NCBI RefSeq assembly: GCF_020283565.1
Contig: NC_060060.1
Coordinates: 65,457,257-65,521,256 of the forward strand
Origin: Trifolium pratense
Taxonomy: Eukaryota; Streptophyta; Magnoliopsida; Fabales; Fabaceae
DNA length: 64,000 bases
Reading direction: 5' to 3'
The number at the start of each line of letters is the position of its first letter. The first letter of the stretch is position 1. Shown in pieces: positions 59,192 to 64,000 of this stretch. Under the pieces are notes generated by a model, which was not told the origin of the DNA, made no database searches, and saw only the letters and a list, made by a program, of their open reading frames with translations. The translations under genes and the position numbers were made by a program.

Positions 59192-59758
59192 ATGGCCGAA
59201 CCTCCGTTTGAAATGAAATTGAACATCGATGAACCCGACATTGCACAACCTAATGTAGTTGAACCCGCAAATATTTTGGTTAACACTGCCAATTATTTTT
59301 TTAAGTGTGAAAAGTATAACGTCCAAGATGAGATGATCGAATGGTGCAAAAAAGAGGCTATAATAAAAGCTGGATTTACTATGGTGATTGTGAAATCAGA
59401 TATGGGGCATATTCTTGCAACGGCCTACAACCGCGTTGTAGTTTTATTAACTAAACACAAGATTGGTTATTGTGAAACCTATTTTCCACCGCGCGGTCGT
59501 CCACCGTTGGATCCATCTGCACGCATTATGTGTGTTGGTATGGTTCCAAACCATTTTGTGTATGTTAAATTGAAGGTTGGGTGTCCACTGCCTCCAACTT
59601 GTAAGGAATGGAAAAATCATAGGGCGCCAGAGGCTGAGACTTGGGAGGATACATTTATGGATCGGATGGTTGAGTTTGACGAACTCATGAAGAATGAAAA
59701 AGGTGACATGAAGATGGAAACAAATGAAGATGATCCTGTAGTTGTGAGAGACAAATGA
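59192..59758 (+). CDS. Truncated OTU-like protein carried by the MULE
   Basis: 188 aa from ATG at 59192. The core runs KSDMGHILATAYNRVVVLLT, then MCVGMVPNHFVYVKLKVGCP and LPPTCKEWKNHRAPEAETWE. This resembles the C-terminal half of plant OTU-like cysteine protease proteins associated with transposons, where the final active-site His sits in an 'NHFV' segment (here His in VPNHFVYV). The N-terminal half with the catalytic GDCGFR-type Cys motif is missing, so proteolytic activity is unlikely. The open frame is intact and ends with an acidic tail. Family assignment is from motif memory, moderately sure. Confidence 0.6.
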   Translation: MAEPPFEMKLNIDEPDIAQPNVVEPANILVNTANYFFKCEKYNVQDEMIEWCKKEAIIKAGFTMVIVKSDMGHILATAYNRVVVLLTKHKIGYCETYFPPRGRPPLDPSARIMCVGMVPNHFVYVKLKVGCPLPPTCKEWKNHRAPEAETWEDTFMDRMVEFDELMKNEKGDMKMETNEDDPVVVRDK

Positions 59759-59980
59759 AGATGGAGCCAAATGAAGACGAACTCATTTTTCTTGAATTGT
59801 TTTTAAGTTTGAAGTTGTGATTTATTTGATTATGTTTGAAGTTATCATATGTAATGACAATGGTTATTTTTAACTTTTAATTTAGTGCAAAAGAGCAAAT
59901 TCCGAACATGCATAATGTTGGCCTGCAAACTGTAAAAAAAATTCTGCAGAAAACTTGATTTTGGACCGTACACTCCAAAC

Positions 59981-60100
59981 CTGTAATTTTAGTGACCATT
60001 TCGGTTCGCATGATCCAAACCTGTGATTTTCATGACCATTTCGGTTCGCAGGATCCAAACCTGTGATTTTCGTGACCATTTCGGTTCGCAGAATCCGAAC
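59981..60100. repeat. 40-bp tandem repeat, 3 copies, in the MULE
   Basis: CTGTRATTTT..TGACCATTTCGGTTCGCA..ATCC is repeated three times with an exact 40-bp period (anchors near 59993, 60033 and 60073). A C-run of about 14 follows at 60154-60167. Confidence 0.9.
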
Positions 60101-60340
60101 ATAATTGGTTTTGGATTGTAGACTTCAAACCAACGTATAAGCACAATTTTCGCCCCCCCCCCCCCCAAAACGTGTTCCCATCTATAATTGGCTTGTTTTG
60201 GATCCCACGAACCACACATAATATATTTCGGATCCTAGGATCCATAGCTTCCTAAAGCCCCCAAATTCAAGGTTATTTTGGGATTTTTGGGGGGTTTAAG
60301 AGGAACATTGGGGGCGATAAAAGCAATTTTCCATACACTA

Positions 60341-61102
60341 ACATCTATTTAATTTACTCCTTTTTCTCCTCAGATTCCACACCCTCTCATTTATCATAAA
60401 ATGTAGTTTACAATGGACAATATATATATATATATATTTTATTTCCTCATTGTGAACACATAGTTAAAATTCGGGTAAACTATTATTTTAATTGCTAAAA
60501 GTATAAAGCGTTCTCATATTGATTACCAACTCGGACAAAAATCCTATTAAATCTTTCGGGCTTCATTTTGTTAGTCATTTTAGTACTCGATATTAACCAA
60601 AACCTTAATTCAGTCAAACATAGTAATGTGACAACCGAAATTGACCAAATGATATGTTGAAGTGTACTCTAAGGACCAAAATGAAAGAAAATCTCCATCT
60701 TCTTCATCATTTCCCAATATCTCCTTTCATTTCCCTTTTGTGAGTGTGCGGATTTTTTGTTAAATATGATGTGTTCAAATCCATAGGGTGAAAGATTTAA
60801 GACATTGCACCCCCAAATTTTTCTTTTCGTGCAAAACTTGCAGAAAACTTCGAAATTTATTTTCCAAAATTTTCTGCGCGAAAAGAGAAATTTGGGGGTG
60901 GAAAGAGAAATCATCGAAGAAAAATATTCTACCTTCTACATTAAAAAAGAATTGTGGACTTGCATGGACAATGCAGTAGAGTGAAGTGGGTTATATCCCG
61001 CTTATAAGGCCATTCGTTGGTCTTTTGGGCCTTTGCTTATGCCGACTATCATGACCAAAAAGGTACCTTTATTTTATTATTTTTTTTGGTATTGAAAGAT
61101 AC
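60341..61102. other. Intergenic, with a small inverted repeat
   Basis: AT-rich. At about 60811-60905 ACCCCCAAATTTTTCTTTTCGTGCAAAA pairs with TTCTGCGCGAAAAGAGAAATTTGGGGGT, forming a stem of about 28 bp with a 40-bp centre: a small foldback of unknown class. A TA run is at 60419-60438. Confidence 0.5.
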
Positions 61103-62265
61103 TGATAGAAATTTTGCAAGTGTACAAAATAATTACTAGTAGTAAAAATTATCGATCCTCAGGGATTGAGATTAATATAAAGCAAAACAATTAAACTATT
61201 ACTTAAGAGGAAATTAAAATACATTTGGGGGGTTTGCATTGCAAGTTGTTTAACAATTTGAAAGTAAAAATATTGAATTCAACAATTAAAGAAAGAGATT
61301 GGGTTTGTTTCGAATCCCTCATATTTCACTATGGATGTTAGCGTCTAATACCCTTATGATGATCAATTCAATTATCACGACGGTTCAACTAAGCCACTAT
61401 ACCCATTCTCATGGTGTATAACTCACTATTTTACACTATAATCCTTTAATCTCTTAGGCCAATTAAATAGTTAAAATAGGCAAACATTGAACGTTAAACC
61501 ATAAGTCACAACCCCTAATTCCCTATCTCTAGATCAATTACAAGGTTGAACAATCAATTTAGGTCCAATTCATACAATTAATCTCTTAATCAATATGAAT
61601 CTCAAATCATACATGAACATTCATCAATGCAATAAACATTAAACACAAATATTGATTGAATAGAAAATTGAATTAATCAAAAGAGTATCAATACAAAACT
61701 AACATGTGAAACTCATAGATTCATACAAGTTCATCTTACAAAACCCAATTGAAGACAATTTAGCTACACATTAAACTAAATAAACAGTGAAAGAAAATAG
61801 AACCAAGAACTTGCATCATGGTGTCACCCACGTCAATCTCTCTTATATCGCGCTGTTCCTCTGTTTCTTCTTTTCTTTCCCAGCGTAACTCCCTCTTGTT
61901 CATCTGTTCTTCATCCTTCTTCTAGCAACAAGCCACTATGTTGTTGTTAATTCCTTTTTCACGTGTCCTTCAATTTCAAGACCTAAAGGCTTTTTCTATT
62001 GGGCCAAGTGTCAATATAAGCAAATGTCTTTATCTTTTAATTTACTATTCACACCACACTCAACCATAAACATATTATTAAGTTGAATCAAGAAAATAAA
62101 AACTACACAAAATATTATTTTAATAGAGAAAAATATTTATTTGACTCAATAAATCAAAACTTGCAATTTATTTAAAATGACTTTAAATTAAACACTAAAC
62201 TAATAAAATTTTATTAAAACTTAATTAAAAAGACTCTAAAATAGCGACTGATGAGGATCTCATCA
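61103..62265 (-). mobile_element. 3' LTR of a Ty3/gypsy Athila/Tat-like retrotransposon
   Basis: On the minus strand it starts TGATGAGATCC directly after the polypurine tract AAGTTTGGGGTTG and ends TTTCTATCA, so it has standard TG...CA ends. It is 1163 bp long. Its right-hand end (plus strand left) carries GCAAGTGTAC...TATCGATCCTCAGGGATTG, shared in outline with the solo LTR at 4488-5881. The matching 5' LTR lies beyond the window, so the TSD cannot be checked. Confidence 0.82.
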
Positions 62266-63655
62266 CAACCCCAAACTTAGTCTGTTACTTGTCCTCAAGG
62301 AACAAATTTATCAAATGAACAATCACAAAGGGTTGACAACTTCCTTACACAACATCAAATACAATCAACTTGGAAATTCCTCTAAGCACTTCAATTATCA
62401 AACCTTCAATGCAACTTCTCTTCACAATGATCTCAATCCAAACAAGACTAAAAAATTATTCACAATATTTGACCAAGCTCAATAATCACTTCACTCACTC
62501 GCTTTCTCTCAATTGTTTACTCGGGCAATCACTCAATCAACACAAACCAAACTATTCTACCATAGGCTTGCAAGAATTCTAACAATCAATCGATAAGCAA
62601 ATTAAATACACACTTTTGAGGTCTTAAAGGTCATAATTTGGCTTAGGTAAGGTTGGATTTTTTTTGGGAAGTGAGTTAAAAACTTGGAGTTAAGGACATA
62701 CCCAATTCCACTTTATCTTTCAATCTCAACACATAAAAACATCAAGCAACCACAAACTATTATTCGTTCTTTTCATTCTTTTCTCTTCATATTTTTTTTT
62801 TGAAGTAGTCACCTTTTTTTTTCTTTTCAAAATTACAAACATTTGACTTCTTGATTTTTCAACATTTTTCATTTTCATTTTTTTTCACAATTCAAGTTCT
62901 TTAGTATACTCACCCCAAACTTATTTGGTTGCTAATTCCAAAAGCAACCCCAAACTTAAGCATTTGCAATATGTAATGAAAATCAACTTAACTCCAAGAA
63001 AATGTTTTTTTTTTAACAAAAATATGGGTTAAGTGATCAATCAACAAAGAAATGTAAAGCTCAAAGGGGCTAAGCAAAGGATATAAGCATGCAAGGGTAG
63101 GCAACAAAGGCTCAAGATACCAACAAAAGTTGCCTCGGTGTGTAATCATTGCAGTCAATCAATTAAAAGAACACAAGCAAGTTCTAGAGAATAAGTAAAG
63201 TAGTGGACTCACATAGCGAGAAACAATCCAAGTGTTTAGGCTCAAAATCTCACGGTTTAAACGGCCGGATTATCGAACGGTTAAAATTGTGAATGTTCAT
63301 CAGCTTGTCTTTCAATCCATCAATCGCAAAAATCCGTTGCACTGCAAGAAATTTCATTTCAGATGCTCAAATTAAAAACCAAGATAATTGTATATAGAAG
63401 TGAATGAAAAGATGGTGTCAAACAAATGGGACTTTCCAAAAGATAAAGGTGCTCATTAAGAACAAAGTAAAATGTGCAAGTGATCATCACAGTCATCCAA
63501 GATCAGTCAATTATTATAGACACTAAAAAGAAAAGATAAAAGTACTTAAATAAAAAGGGAGAGAAAAAGGATATAAATGGACCATAGAGATCCCATGGGT
63601 TGCCTCCCATGAAGCGCGTGTTTAACGTCCCAAGCTCGACACATCATCATCCACG
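62266..63655 (-). mobile_element. Internal 3' untranslated region of the gypsy element
   Basis: Non-coding sequence between the polyprotein remnant and the 3' LTR. On the plus strand it holds CCCCAAACTTAGTCTGTTAC and TTGTCCTCAAGGAACA next to the LTR. Near 63595 it holds TGGGTTGCCTCCCATGAAGCGCG and CGTCCCAAGCTCGACAC, phrases I know from plant Athila/Tat-group elements. No reverse transcriptase, RNase H or integrase is encoded here. Confidence 0.75.
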
Positions 63656-64000
63656 TTAGGGAGGATACTTCAAATTTGATTCCACTCGGCTCCTCTTTTC
63701 CTCCTTCTTCAAAGGGGTGAGCAACCTACTAACGATCACCGGTTGCTTATAATCATCTCCCAAAAATACAAATTTCCCATTAGAAGGGATTGCTTTCAAA
63801 TCCGGAGAAATTGACTTTGTTGCTTCTTTCTTTGAGTTCTCACTCTCATCTTCAATGACATTCGCTTTAAAGCATTGTGGAATCTCATCTTGATTTCTCA
63901 TACCTTCAAAGATGTTGAAGTTAACTTTCTCATCATTGAACCTCAACATTAAATCACCCATCTCCACATCAATTAGAGCTCTCCCGGTTGCCACAAAGGG
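63656..64000 (-). pseudogene. Gypsy polyprotein fragment: end of the protease and linker, rest of pol missing
   Basis: The frame is open to the window edge, so its start is outside. It reads PFVATGRALIDVEMGDLMLR, then FNVNFNIFEGM-type residues with CFKANVIE. This matches the end of the retroviral-type aspartic protease domain of Athila/Tat gypsy elements. LKAIPSNGKFVFLGDDYKQP then matches the linker that precedes reverse transcriptase. The frame ends soon after, and the 3' untranslated region follows at once. The reverse transcriptase, RNase H and integrase have therefore been deleted and the element depends on others to move. Confidence 0.82.

Larger units (their letters stand above)
58419..60331 (+). 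mobile_element. Mutator-like element (MULE), non-autonomous, carrying an OTU-like gene
   Basis: Inverted ends run over about 60 bp: GAAAATTGCTTTTTTCCCCC...CCCCCCAAAGTGACC on the left and, reversed, GAAAATTGCTTTTATCGCCC...CCCCCCAAAAATCCC on the right. A perfect 9-bp direct repeat CATACACTA flanks it at 58410-58418 and 60332-60340. Within lies one main open frame (59192-59758), plus many scattered copies of words such as GGACTGTACAATCCGAAA. No MURA transposase is present. A TATAAATGC box at 58481 lies just inside the left arm. Confidence 0.9.

Noticed and set aside
59447..59770. 107-codon minus-strand frame
   Set aside because: Antisense shadow of the OTU-like frame.
62370..62582. 70-codon plus-strand frame in the gypsy internal region
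   Set aside because: Lies in the untranslated region of the retrotransposon on the opposite strand; no recognisable content.

Overview
This is a stretch of AT-rich nuclear DNA from a dicot plant, most likely a legume (Medicago/Trifolium-like; inferred from the repeat families and the proteins, not proven). It shows spliced genes with GT-AG introns, long AT-rich intergenic spaces and a dense, layered set of transposable elements. There are no operons or CRISPR arrays.

Four host genes can be supported. (1) 2337-2525 (-): a small secreted CLE-type signalling peptide. (2) 11806-13312 (-): a complete three-exon HD-Zip class II transcription factor of the HAT22/HAT9 type (265 aa). (3) 32182-37975 (+): a complete nine-exon plastid-type branched-chain amino acid aminotransferase (405 aa). 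(4) 51166-52478 (+): a complete three-exon R2R3-MYB factor of the MYB36/MYB68/RAX group (328 aa). They have unrelated roles: peptide signalling, transcriptional repression, leucine/isoleucine/valine metabolism, and root or meristem development. Nothing suggests they are co-regulated.

The most unusual locus is 25875-28083. A 44-codon reading frame on the minus strand is followed by eleven copies of a 197-bp unit. Each unit repeats the C-terminal part of that frame plus downstream sequence. I do not recognise the product.

Mobile DNA fills most of the rest, and many ends can be placed to the base by target-site duplications (TSDs). The retroelements are a solo LTR at 4488-5881 (TSD GAGTC), three TRIM elements (22862-23125, 36431-36787 inside a BCAT intron with TSD GTATT, 56811-57167), the 3' part of a Ty3/gypsy Athila/Tat-like element with a deleted pol (61103-64000) and LINE-derived pieces (about 1185-1530 and 54190-54520). 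The DNA transposons are two MULE-type foldback elements with 9-bp TSDs (3819-4154, 18286-19014), a larger MULE carrying a truncated OTU-like gene (58419-60331, 9-bp TSD), a CACTA element with a ULP1-like remnant exon (42884-46789, TSD AAA), Stowaway-like MITEs (9577-9701, 34164-34313, 53202-53502) and a Helitron-like region (about 16273-20512). Satellite-like repeats are a 41-bp minisatellite at the left edge, the 197-bp array, a 40-bp triplet inside the large MULE, and a few microsatellites.

The remaining spaces are AT-rich and hold nothing I can identify.
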